Shown here piece by piece: positions 35,014 through 43,124 of a stretch of 64,000 bases of DNA. Positions within the stretch are counted from its first letter, which is position 1. Every line of letters begins with the position of its first letter. Where the stretch lies: NCBI RefSeq assembly GCF_001908375.1, contig NZ_CP017241.1, positions 623,001 through 687,000 on the forward strand, written 5' to 3'. The translations under genes were made by a program, and so were the position numbers. The stretch comes from Rhizobium etli 8C-3 (GTDB lineage: Bacteria; Pseudomonadota; Alphaproteobacteria; Rhizobiales; Rhizobiaceae). A model generated the notes under the pieces. The model was not told the DNA's origin. It saw only the letters and a list, made by a program, of their open reading frames with translations, and made no database searches.

Positions 35014-35718
35014 TCAGGCGGGCAACCGGATAGTGAAGCGGCTGCCCGTGTGGCTTGAATGGCTGAGCATCAGTTCACCGCCAAGCGCATTTAACAGTTC
35101 GCGCGAAACCGTCAGTCCCAGGCCGGGACCGGTCACGGCTTCATGCTGGGGCAGTTTCCAGAAAGGCTCGAATATCCTCTCCTGATGGGCCGGATCGATG
35201 CCGCGCCCGTTGTCGGAAATATGGATCAGCCAGTCGCTGCCGCTCCTTTCTGCCGCCAGGTCGACACGGGGTGCCGCCGCACCCCGATAATGCAGCGCAT
35301 TGGCAAGAACGTTCTTCAGCACTGTCGAAAGAAGGGCCGCATCTGTGTTGAGGGTTGGAAGGTTGTCATGGCCGATACTCGCGTCATGGGCGCCCATCTC
35401 GGTCGTCAATTCGGTCCAGAGATCGTCGACGAGCGGGCCGAGTTCCACCGGAGCCCGCGAAACCTGCGGCGTGCCGGCGGCAAAGCTCATCAGCGCCTTG
35501 GTGAGGCGTTGGGCAGTCTGGGCTTTTTGAAGGATCGCCGTGAGGCTTTCGTGCTGCTCGCTATCGAGCTTGTCGCCGAGCTCATCCAGGAGGATTTCGG
35601 CATACATCGCAATGTGGCGGAGCGGCGATTGAAGGTCGTGTGAAGCCGTCGCCAGAAAACGCCTAATGCGCTCCTCGCTGGTGCTCGAAACAGCAGTTGG
35701 CGTTGGACCGGATGACAT
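35014..35718 (-). CDS. Small soluble histidine kinase
   Basis: This 234-residue protein has only a HisKA domain (FLATASHDLQSPLRHIAMYAEIL) and a HATPase domain (NVLANALHYRG, ISDNGRGIDPAHQERIFEPFW, GPGLGLTVSREL). No sensor or membrane part exists. The ATG at 35718 follows GGAGG; the longer frame runs antisense over secDF without homology. Together with the adjacent receivers it suggests a phosphorelay with separate input proteins. Confidence 0.88.
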   Translation of the reverse strand: MSSGPTPTAVSSTSEERIRRFLATASHDLQSPLRHIAMYAEILLDELGDKLDSEQHESLTAILQKAQTAQRLTKALMSFAAGTPQVSRAPVELGPLVDDLWTELTTEMGAHDASIGHDNLPTLNTDAALLSTVLKNVLANALHYRGAAAPRVDLAAERSGSDWLIHISDNGRGIDPAHQERIFEPFWKLPQHEAVTGPGLGLTVSRELLNALGGELMLSHSSHTGSRFTIRLPA

Positions 35719-35756
35719 TGAACACAACCTCCGCTTCTTTGCAGTGAAAATAGAAA

Positions 35757-35786
35757 GAGGGCGCCGGTTCGGCAACCGGCGCCCTC
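35757..35786 (-). terminator. Rho-independent terminator of secDF
   Basis: Perfect 13-bp stem (GAGGGCGCCGGTT / AACCGGCGCCCTC) with a 4-nt loop, followed on the minus strand by CTTTCTATTTTC. It lies 23 nt after the secDF stop. Confidence 0.85.
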
Positions 35787-35809
35787 GGAATGTCTGTATC
35801 GAAGACTTA

Positions 35810-38371
35810 TCAGCCGATCGACTTGCGCGGCTCGGTGGCGCCCGGCGGAATGATTTCCGGCTCGGCGCCAGGGGATGCCGCCACTTGCTTGGCGTGGCGG
35901 CGGCGCCAGTCGCCGAGGAAGAGCAGGATCGGCGCTGCGATGAAGACCGAGGAGAGCGCGGCCACGGCAATGCCAAACACCATCGGGATCGCAAAGCTCT
36001 CGACCGCGCTGCCTCCCCAGATCGCCATCGGAAGCATGGCAAGGAAAGCGGTGGCGGAGGTATAGAGGCTTCGGCCGAGGGTTTCGTTGATCGACTTGTC
36101 GATGAGCTCGCGAAGCGGCATCGACTTGTAGAGGCGCATGTTTTCACGCATGCGGTCGTAGACCACGACCTTGTCGTTCACCGAATAACCGACCAGCGTC
36201 AAGAGGGCCGCGATGGCCGTCAGGTTGAAGTCGAGCCCGGTAAGCGCGAAGAAGCCGATGGTCTTCGTCACATCCAGGATGAGGGTGGCGATGGCGCCGA
36301 CGGCAAATGGCCATTCGAAGCGCGCCCAGATATAGACGAGCATGGCCAGGCTTGCGAGAACGACCGAGAGTATACCGGCGACCGCGAGCTCGCCGCTGAC
36401 TTTCGGGCCAACGACTTCCGTCCGTTCGATCGTTGCCGACGGATCGATCTTGACGATCTCTGCCTTCAGCTGATTGACGGCGGTCGTCTGCGCTTCTTCT
36501 CCACCCGGCTGGCGCTCGGCCCGGATAAGCACGTGGTTGCTGTCGCCGAAGGACTGCAGCGCCACTTCGCCGAGGCCCAGGGCATCGAGGCCTTCGCGGA
36601 AGGAGGCGAGATCGGCGGCCTGTGCCGTCTTCACTTCCAACTGGATGCCGCCGCGGAAGTCGACGCCGTAGTTGAGGCCCGGTGTGACGAACAGCACGAC
36701 GGAAATGATGGAAAGGGCGGCCGAAAGCGCAAGGCCGAAGAAGCGCGCTTTCATGAAGTGGATTTGCGTACCGTCTGGAACGAGACTGATCGGAAGCAGC
36801 GGCTTGATGTTGATGACCTTCATCTTCGTGCGACGGACGATCGCCATCATCGCGACGCGAACGATGGAAACGGCAGTGAACATTGAGATCATGATGCCGA
36901 GGCCCATGGTGACGGCGAAGCCGCGAACCGGTCCGGAGCCGAACCAGAACAGCAGCACGGTCGCGATCAGTGCCGTCATGTTGCTGTCGACGATGGTCGA
37001 GTAGGCGCGGCTGAAGCCGGCGTCGATCGCAGCGAATGCCCCGCGGCCCTTGCGGGTTTCCTCACGGATACGCTCGTTGATGAGAACATTCGCATCCACC
37101 GCCAGACCGATGCCGAGGACGACGCCGGCAATGCCGGGCAGTGTCAGCGTCGAGCCGATCAGCGTCAGGCCGGCGAAGGTCAAGATCACGTTCAGGAACA
37201 GCGCGACGTTTGCGAGCAGACCCCATGCGCCATAGAGGAAGAACATGAAGCCGACGACGAGTGCGAAGCCGATGAGACCGGAGGTCAGGCCCTTCTTGAT
37301 GGCGTCGCCGCCGAGATCGGCGCCCACGGTGCGTTCCTCGATCACCGTGAGCTTGGCGGGAAGGGCGCCGGCGCGCAGCATTGCCGCAAGCGTGGTGGCG
37401 CTTTCAGCCGTGAAGCTGCCGGAAATCTGGCCGGAGCCGCCGGTGATCGGTTCGCGAATGACGGGCGCGCTCAGCACCTTGCCGTCAAGGACGATGGCGA
37501 ACGGATTGCCGACATTCTGGCGGGTAATATCTGCAAAGCGGGTTGCGCCGGCGCTATCGAAGCGGAAGCTGACGATCGGCTCGCGGGTGTTCTGGTCGAA
37601 GCCGACGCGGGCGTCCGAAAGGCGGTCGCCGGAAATTTCGACGCGGTCTTCCACCGGATAGGTATTGCCCTCCTCGTCTTTCATCATGGTCACGCCCGGT
37701 GCCGGGGCGTTGTTCGGGGCAAGCATGTGGAATGTCATCTTGGCCGTGGAGCCGAGCAGCTGGCGCAGGCGGGTCGGATCCTGCGTGCCCGGAAGCTGAA
37801 CGAGGATACGGTTTGCGCCAACGCGCTGGATCGTCGGTTCGGCAACGCCGACCTGGTCGACGCGCTGGCGGATGACCTCGAGGCTCTGTTCGACGGCCGA
37901 GTTCACGTTCTGCGTGATTCCGGCCTCGGAGAAGGTCATCGTGATGTTGTTTGCGCCGCGGGCAGCGATATCGAGGTCGGATTGACCTGCGGTAAGGCCA
38001 ACGCCCACCGGGTTCGCAAGCGTCTGCAGATCGCTGATGGCAGCATCGCGCTGCGTCGGATCCGTGAGCGTCACGACGATCTGGTTCTGGTTGCGGGCGA
38101 CCGAGCTGGTCGCGACACCCTTTTCGCGCAGCACGCGGCGGGTATCCTGCAGGAGCGATTGCAGGCGTTCCTTCGTCAGTTCCGATTCGTCGACTTCGAG
38201 AACCAGATGGGAGCCGCCGCGGAGGTCGAGACCAAGGGAGACCTGATCGTGGGGCAGCCAGGACGGTACGCGGTCGAGGACGTTTTGCGGCAGGACGTTC
38301 GGCAACGCCGTCAGAATGCCGAAGAGGATGATCACCGTGTAGGTGAGCACCAGCCATGGTGAGGTGCGCAT
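35810..38371 (-). CDS. secDF: Fused SecD-SecF protein export membrane protein
   Basis: This 853-residue protein carries SecD (about 1-515) and SecF (about 540-835) in one chain. SecD motifs are LGLDLRGGSHLVLEVD near the start and GIGLAVDANVLINERIREE in its membrane part. SecF motifs are LNYGVDFRGG and GYSVNDKVVVYDRMRENMR. The two periplasmic domains and twelve helices use the proton gradient to help pull proteins out of the SecYEG channel. The fused form is common in rhizobia and Bacillus. No yajC is adjacent. A strong terminator follows. Confidence 0.96.
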   Translation of the reverse strand: MRTSPWLVLTYTVIILFGILTALPNVLPQNVLDRVPSWLPHDQVSLGLDLRGGSHLVLEVDESELTKERLQSLLQDTRRVLREKGVATSSVARNQNQIVVTLTDPTQRDAAISDLQTLANPVGVGLTAGQSDLDIAARGANNITMTFSEAGITQNVNSAVEQSLEVIRQRVDQVGVAEPTIQRVGANRILVQLPGTQDPTRLRQLLGSTAKMTFHMLAPNNAPAPGVTMMKDEEGNTYPVEDRVEISGDRLSDARVGFDQNTREPIVSFRFDSAGATRFADITRQNVGNPFAIVLDGKVLSAPVIREPITGGSGQISGSFTAESATTLAAMLRAGALPAKLTVIEERTVGADLGGDAIKKGLTSGLIGFALVVGFMFFLYGAWGLLANVALFLNVILTFAGLTLIGSTLTLPGIAGVVLGIGLAVDANVLINERIREETRKGRGAFAAIDAGFSRAYSTIVDSNMTALIATVLLFWFGSGPVRGFAVTMGLGIMISMFTAVSIVRVAMMAIVRRTKMKVINIKPLLPISLVPDGTQIHFMKARFFGLALSAALSIISVVLFVTPGLNYGVDFRGGIQLEVKTAQAADLASFREGLDALGLGEVALQSFGDSNHVLIRAERQPGGEEAQTTAVNQLKAEIVKIDPSATIERTEVVGPKVSGELAVAGILSVVLASLAMLVYIWARFEWPFAVGAIATLILDVTKTIGFFALTGLDFNLTAIAALLTLVGYSVNDKVVVYDRMRENMRLYKSMPLRELIDKSINETLGRSLYTSATAFLAMLPMAIWGGSAVESFAIPMVFGIAVAALSSVFIAAPILLFLGDWRRRHAKQVAASPGAEPEIIPPGATEPRKSIG

Positions 38372-38458
38372 GTCGTTGTATTCCTTGAATATGCATATAC
38401 CGGCGCGATGCGCTGGCGGTGTGTCATGTGATTTTGCAAAGGCGCGATGGTCGCGATG

Positions 38459-38878
38459 TCAAGCCGCAGGCGGGGCTCGCGGCTGATTGCCCGGCAGAGC
38501 CGCCGGACGAAGAGCGGTATCGATCGGCGGCAGAGCCGCAGGCGGGCTCCACTTTGCGAATTCGAGACGCGGCGGCACCGGCAGGGGAACCGGGCCAAAA
38601 TCGTGAAGCGTTTGTTTCGGCGCAACCTTGCGATCGGCGGCGAGAATGCCGCGAACCGCGTCGCGGCCGGTCAGATGGGAGGGCTGCGTTTCCTTGCCGG
38701 GCAAGATCAGCGCATTGTTGTCCGAGGCTGGGGGACCTTGAATGACATTGCTGCCGATGAGGAGGCCGATATAGGCGGCAATCGCAAGGACGAGCGTAAC
38801 CGCGATGCGGGCACTCAACCGGCGTGCATCGAGCCCTTGCCCGTCATCCTTTGCAATCTCGCTCTCAAATCGGATCAA
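38459..38878 (-). CDS. Hypothetical single-pass membrane protein
   Basis: This 139-residue protein has one helix at about 25-48 (IAVTLVLAIAAYIGLLIGSNVI) and a Pro-rich C-terminal tail, presumably periplasmic. The long frame on the other strand (38447-39322) covers it but shows no domain. It starts 15 nt after the antiporter gene and lies before secDF. The role is unknown. Confidence 0.55.
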   Translation of the reverse strand: MIRFESEIAKDDGQGLDARRLSARIAVTLVLAIAAYIGLLIGSNVIQGPPASDNNALILPGKETQPSHLTGRDAVRGILAADRKVAPKQTLHDFGPVPLPVPPRLEFAKWSPPAALPPIDTALRPAALPGNQPRAPPAA

Positions 38879-38893
38879 AAGCGTAAAAACCCG

Positions 38894-40705
38894 TCATTCG
38901 CTCTTCGACGGCGCTGCGGCCGTGCCCGGAATTGTATCAGTCCCATGCCCATCTTCATAGGCCGGACTGTCATGATGCACTTGGGCGAGCCGGTCAACCA
39001 TTCCCATGGCGATTTCTCGCTCGCCCATGATGACGGTATCGGCCCCGTACTGTTTCAACTCATCGACTTCAGCGTCCGAATGGGCGCGGGCGACAATCAG
39101 GATCGACGGGTTCACGCTGCGGGCGTATTCGGCAACACGGCAGGCTTCGAAGGCATCCGGGATGGCAATCACCAGGCTGCGCGCGGCGGGAAGATTGGCG
39201 AGATCGAGCACTTCGCGCGCGCCGGCATTGCCGAGAACCGTCGCAACGCCTTGCCCAGCAAGTTCCTCGGTCCGCTTTTCGGAAACCTCTATGACCAGGA
39301 AAGGCGTGCCCGAAGACTTTAGGTTCTGACCGACGATGCTGCCGACGCGGCCGTAGCCGACGAGGATGGCGTGGCCGGAAAGCGATGTCGGCCTTATGTC
39401 GTCTTCGGGTTCGGAGGGCTCGACGAGTGCCTCGGCTGCAGCGGTTATATCGATTGGAGCCTCCTCCCGCTTCGGACGGGAAAGAAGCGGGCGCATGCGG
39501 TCGCAGGCGAAGAAGAGCAGCGGGTTGAGGATGATCGAGATGATTGCGCCTGCGAGAATGAGATCGCGGCCTTCTTCCGGCAGCAGGCCGAGATCGACGC
39601 CGAGGGCGGCAAGGATGAAGGAGAATTCGCCGATCTGTCCCAGGCTCGCCGAGATCGTCAGTGCGGTACCGGCCGGCTTTTGAAAGAGCAGCACGATGAG
39701 GAAGGCGGCGACGGACTTGCCGATGACGATGATGAAGACGGTTGCCAGGACCGGCAGTGGCCTTTCGATCAGGATGTTTGGATCGAAGAGCATTCCGACG
39801 GAGACGAAGAAGAGCACAGCGAAAGCGTCGCGAAGCGGCAGGCTCTCCTGGGCGGCGCGATGGCTCAGTTCGCTTTCTGCAAGCACCATGCCCGCGAAGA
39901 AGGCTCCAAGTGCAAGCGACACGCCAAAGAGCTTCGCAGCGCCGAAAGCGACGCCGAGCGCGATGGCGAGCACGCCGAGGCGGAAGAGTTCACGCGAGCC
40001 GGTATGGGCAATCCGGTGCATTGTCCAGGGAATCAGCTTGCGGCCGAAGACAAGCATGAGGGCGACAAAGAGCGCCACTTTCACCAGCGTCATGCCGACG
40101 ATGCCGGAAATGCCGAGATCGAGCCCGAGCAGACGGTTGAGGCCGGCCGAAAGCGGTTCGACCGGCCCATGTTCACCACCGCCGATGCTGGCGGCTGCGG
40201 GTATCAGCACGAGCGCGAGGACCATGGCCAAGTCCTCGACGATCAGCCAGCCGACAGCGATCTTGCCGCGTTCCGTTTCCACGAGCCGGCGTTCCTGCAG
40301 CGCCTTTAGGAGAACGACGGTCGAGGCGACGGAGAGTGCAAGACCAAAGACGAGACTGCCGCCGGTCGACCAGCCCATCATCGCGCCGAGGCCCCAGCCG
40401 AGCAGGCTGGCGAAGGCGATCTGGACGATGGCTCCCGGCACGGCTATGCCGCGTACCGAAAGCAGGTCCTTGAGCGAGAAGTGCAGGCCGACGCCGAACA
40501 TCAACAGGATGACGCCGATTTCGGCAAGTTCGGGCGCGAGGTCCTGATTTGCCACATAGCCCGGGGTGTGTGGTCCAACGAAAATGCCGGCAACGAGATA
40601 GCCGACAAGCGGCGGCAATTTCAGGCGGTTGGCGATGGCCCCAAGGATAAACGCCAGCACGAGGCCCCCGACGATCGTCGAAATCAACGGCGTGTCGTGG
40701 GGCAT
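38894..40705 (-). CDS. CPA2 cation:proton antiporter with TrkA-N domain (YbaL/Kef type)
   Basis: This 603-residue protein has about 12 membrane helices with LPPLVGYLVAGIFVGPHTPG near the start and, from about 420, a Rossmann TrkA-N domain (SGHAILVGYGRVGSIVGQNL). It is closest in layout to YbaL-like monovalent cation/H+ antiporters. It lacks the glutathione-gated features I would need to call it KefB or KefC. It is divergent from a small XRE regulator. Confidence 0.92.
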   Translation of the reverse strand: MPHDTPLISTIVGGLVLAFILGAIANRLKLPPLVGYLVAGIFVGPHTPGYVANQDLAPELAEIGVILLMFGVGLHFSLKDLLSVRGIAVPGAIVQIAFASLLGWGLGAMMGWSTGGSLVFGLALSVASTVVLLKALQERRLVETERGKIAVGWLIVEDLAMVLALVLIPAAASIGGGEHGPVEPLSAGLNRLLGLDLGISGIVGMTLVKVALFVALMLVFGRKLIPWTMHRIAHTGSRELFRLGVLAIALGVAFGAAKLFGVSLALGAFFAGMVLAESELSHRAAQESLPLRDAFAVLFFVSVGMLFDPNILIERPLPVLATVFIIVIGKSVAAFLIVLLFQKPAGTALTISASLGQIGEFSFILAALGVDLGLLPEEGRDLILAGAIISIILNPLLFFACDRMRPLLSRPKREEAPIDITAAAEALVEPSEPEDDIRPTSLSGHAILVGYGRVGSIVGQNLKSSGTPFLVIEVSEKRTEELAGQGVATVLGNAGAREVLDLANLPAARSLVIAIPDAFEACRVAEYARSVNPSILIVARAHSDAEVDELKQYGADTVIMGEREIAMGMVDRLAQVHHDSPAYEDGHGTDTIPGTAAAPSKSE

Positions 40706-40756
40706 CGCTCTCTCCCTGCTCTGGAATTCCTACGTAAAAAGTGACATATATGGCTT

Positions 40757-40770
40757 ATATTGGCCAATAT
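40757..40770. promoter_or_regulatory. Perfect 14-bp palindrome upstream of XRE gene
   Basis: ATATTGGCCAATAT, placed 15 nt before the preferred start of the XRE regulator. Likely an autoregulatory operator that may also affect the divergent antiporter promoter. Confidence 0.6.
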
Positions 40771-40785
40771 GGGTGGATTGAGATC

Positions 40786-41049
40786 ATGGGTCAAGGCGCC
40801 AGGGAGACTATTCTCACGCCCGCTTTATGCCGGGCGGCACGCGGATTGCTCGATTGGACGCAGGCCGAACTTGCCGCCAAGGCCTCGGTTTCGCGCAGTA
40901 CGATACGCGACTACGAAGGGCTGAACCATGAAATCCATCGCGCCACCGAGGCGCAGCTACGCCTGGCCTTCGAGAAGGGCGGTGTTCGCTTCGTTGAAAT
41001 CGAAGGAGCAGGCATAGGGCTTTGCCTTCCTCCGGCGGGCAGTCTCTAG
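40786..41049 (+). CDS. XRE family helix-turn-helix regulator
   Basis: This 87-residue protein has an XRE domain: LTPALCRAARGLLDWTQAELAAKASVSRSTIRDYEG, followed by a short AQLRLAFEKGGVRFVE C-terminus typical of small rhizobial XRE proteins. The GTG at 40741 opens the same frame, but it would put the palindromic operator inside the gene, so ATG 40786 is preferred. It overlaps the convergent glycosyltransferase gene by 4 nt. Confidence 0.85.
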   Translation: MGQGARETILTPALCRAARGLLDWTQAELAAKASVSRSTIRDYEGLNHEIHRATEAQLRLAFEKGGVRFVEIEGAGIGLCLPPAGSL

Positions 41050-42479
41050 CTTTGCGGTCTAAGGCAGCTGGCAGGCGCCTTGTATGCATTGATCGTCCTG
41101 CCGCGATAGTAGCCGTCGGCCGGCTCCCAGCTTTTGACCAGTTCTGGCGCCGCGGCTGCGCAGGTCAGTTCGTTGCGCGTGACGAAAAGAACCTGCTCCT
41201 GCACATCGGCCGGCAGTGCGAAGTTCTGCTCGTAGTAATTGGCCGGGAAACCTGCGGGCGGACGCGAATAGATCTTGAGCGGTTCGTTCCTGAGCGTATG
41301 GAACATGTCGGCGACAAAATCGCGATTGTCGGTGACGACGATTCCAAGTCCGGCCTGCTTGGCCAGTACACCGGCTTTTCGGCTGATTTCGCTGCGGCCG
41401 AGGTAGCGCTTCATCGCTTCATTGCCGCCCGGAAGTATCAATTGATGCGCAAAGATCGTCGCAAGTGGAAAGAGGAAGCTCGCAACGGCGCCGACGATGA
41501 GTGAAATGTGAAGTCCCTTCGGCCATAGCTGCGTGAGCACCCAGACGGCGAGGACGGTGCCGGCGACATAGGCCGGAACGCCCCAATTTGCCTCGGCCTT
41601 GGCGACAAAGGCCTGCAGGGTGATCAAAAGGACGACGGGCATGGAGAGCCAGATGAGGAGCTTTTCCTTCTCGCCGCTCTGGCCTTTGATCATGCGCAAC
41701 GTCGCCCAAAGCATCGCCAAGAAGATGATCGGCCCGACGACCCCGAACTGTGCGGCGAAGAATTCAAGCGCGCCGCCAAGATTCAGCTGCATCTGGTCCC
41801 ACTTTGCGATGTCTTCGGTGTGGCGCACCGTGGTCGCGTCGTGGGTGACGTTCCACCACAGGTTTGGTGAAGCAACGGCAAGGGCGGCGGCGACCGAAAT
41901 GAAGAAATCGCGCCAGGCGATCCGTGCGGCCGGAACTATAAGCAGCCCGATCAGCCCGCCGGGAACGATAAAAAGGATCGCGTATTTCGACAGGAAGGCG
42001 CAGCCGAAGGCGACACCCATGACGAGCGCAAGTGCGCCTGAGCGGTTCTCGGTCAGCCTGAAATAGGCCCAGAGGCCGATTGTCATGAAAAACAGAAGGA
42101 TGACATCGGTGGAGAAGAAGACGGAGGAGAGCGCAACGGCAGGCATCGTGATATAGATGACACCGGTCCAGCCTTCGATTTTTGGACCGGCAACGCGCTT
42201 TGCGAACTGCATCAGCAGCAAGGCCGTGGCCATATGCACGAGAGGCCCGCACAGTCGCACCCAGAAGATGTCGGTCGAGCCGGCAATTTCCGTCATTAAC
42301 CGGATGAACCAGGCAATCATCGGTGGCTTCGAATAATAGCCGAAGTCGAGGTTCTGCGACCAGAACCAGTATTGCGCCTCGTCGACGAAGAAATCCGTCG
42401 TGTCGAATTGCAGCATCACAATGCGCCACAAGGTGACGGCGAGAATGATGAAGAGGCCGGTTCTGGCAGTCATGAACAA
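41046..42479 (-). CDS. GT39/ArnT-like membrane glycosyltransferase
   Basis: This 477-residue membrane protein has about ten helices and the GT39-type first loop VDEAQYWFWSQNLDFGYYSKPP with catalytic Asp-Glu. Such enzymes move sugars from polyprenyl phosphate to lipid A or proteins in the periplasm. The exact substrate is unknown. It has no neighbour of obvious related function; the 37-residue membrane protein gene lies upstream on the same strand. Confidence 0.88.
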   Translation of the reverse strand: MFMTARTGLFIILAVTLWRIVMLQFDTTDFFVDEAQYWFWSQNLDFGYYSKPPMIAWFIRLMTEIAGSTDIFWVRLCGPLVHMATALLLMQFAKRVAGPKIEGWTGVIYITMPAVALSSVFFSTDVILLFFMTIGLWAYFRLTENRSGALALVMGVAFGCAFLSKYAILFIVPGGLIGLLIVPAARIAWRDFFISVAAALAVASPNLWWNVTHDATTVRHTEDIAKWDQMQLNLGGALEFFAAQFGVVGPIIFLAMLWATLRMIKGQSGEKEKLLIWLSMPVVLLITLQAFVAKAEANWGVPAYVAGTVLAVWVLTQLWPKGLHISLIVGAVASFLFPLATIFAHQLILPGGNEAMKRYLGRSEISRKAGVLAKQAGLGIVVTDNRDFVADMFHTLRNEPLKIYSRPPAGFPANYYEQNFALPADVQEQVLFVTRNELTCAAAAPELVKSWEPADGYYRGRTINAYKAPASCLRPQS

Positions 42480-42495
42480 CTTCCGCTGAGCTCAA

Positions 42496-42569
42496 GGCGC
42501 CTGCGATACATCAGAGGAAGAGAGCTGCCAACTGGGCGGCGGAAGAATGCCCACTATGCCGCAGGCGCC
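42496..42569. other. Long-spaced inverted repeat
   Basis: GGCGCCTGC at 42496-42504 and its exact inverse GCAGGCGCC at 42561-42569, 56 nt apart, followed on the plus strand by AACTCTTTTTA. It lies between the glycosyltransferase gene and the small membrane protein gene. It could be the terminal hairpin of a small RNA or a transcript end. Confidence 0.35.
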
Positions 42570-42577
42570 AACTCTTT

Positions 42578-42691
42578 TTAGAGCACGCGCAGGATGAGGC
42601 TGTCGCGATTGGCCTCGATCCGGTCGAGCAGGGCGACGGCGGCGAGCGTGGCGATCGCGATGAGGCAGGAACCCAGTCCAAGAACAATCAT
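42578..42691 (-). CDS. 37-residue small membrane protein
   Basis: An ATG at 42691 behind TAAGGAT encodes MIVLGLGSCLIAIATLAAVA, then LLDRIEANRDSLILRVL and TAA. Residues 2-22 make a clean membrane helix and the rest an amphipathic charged tail, as in known bacterial small membrane proteins. The stop is 99 nt before the glycosyltransferase start. No family name is known to me. Confidence 0.55.
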   Translation of the reverse strand: MIVLGLGSCLIAIATLAAVALLDRIEANRDSLILRVL

Positions 42692-43124
42692 TGCTCTATC
42701 CTTAACGACATCATGTCATGTCTGAGGTGTCGGATATATCACAGAGCTTGCGCGGGACTTGTAGCGCGCCTGCAACTGCGCTGGACTATTTCATTGAACG
42801 TGCTCGAAATGCTTGGAAGGGGCGGTTTGCTAAAACGCCTATTAACCTTCAAGCAAGGAATTAACCATAAACATTGCAAGACACGTCGGAATGGGAAGAT
42901 GTTTGCTCGTTCCCACCAGGCATGAAGCCGTCCCGCCGTACCGGCTCGATCCGGTATCCATCTCTTTTCCGAAACAGATTTGCTGATCGGGATACTTGCG
43001 CCCTGCGGTTTGCGCCGTTGGCGGCACAGGCCGTTTCCCTGAAATGCGCTCATCGGATGAAGCACAACAGTTTTTCACCGGACCTTGTCCGGAATTTGGT
43101 TGGGGATAGGCATTGGGGCAGGAC
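42692..43124. other. Promoter region of the chemotaxis operon
   Basis: About 430 nt between divergent genes. It holds a GACAT-N6-ATGTC dyad near 42707 and an AT-rich AATTAACCATAAACATTG stretch near 42859, a composition often seen before rhizobial transducer genes. No gene is seen. Confidence 0.45.

Noticed and set aside
35719..36147. Upstream extension of the small histidine kinase
   Set aside because: It runs antisense over secDF, is Ser/Arg/Pro-rich without domains, and the ATG at 35718 has a good Shine-Dalgarno.
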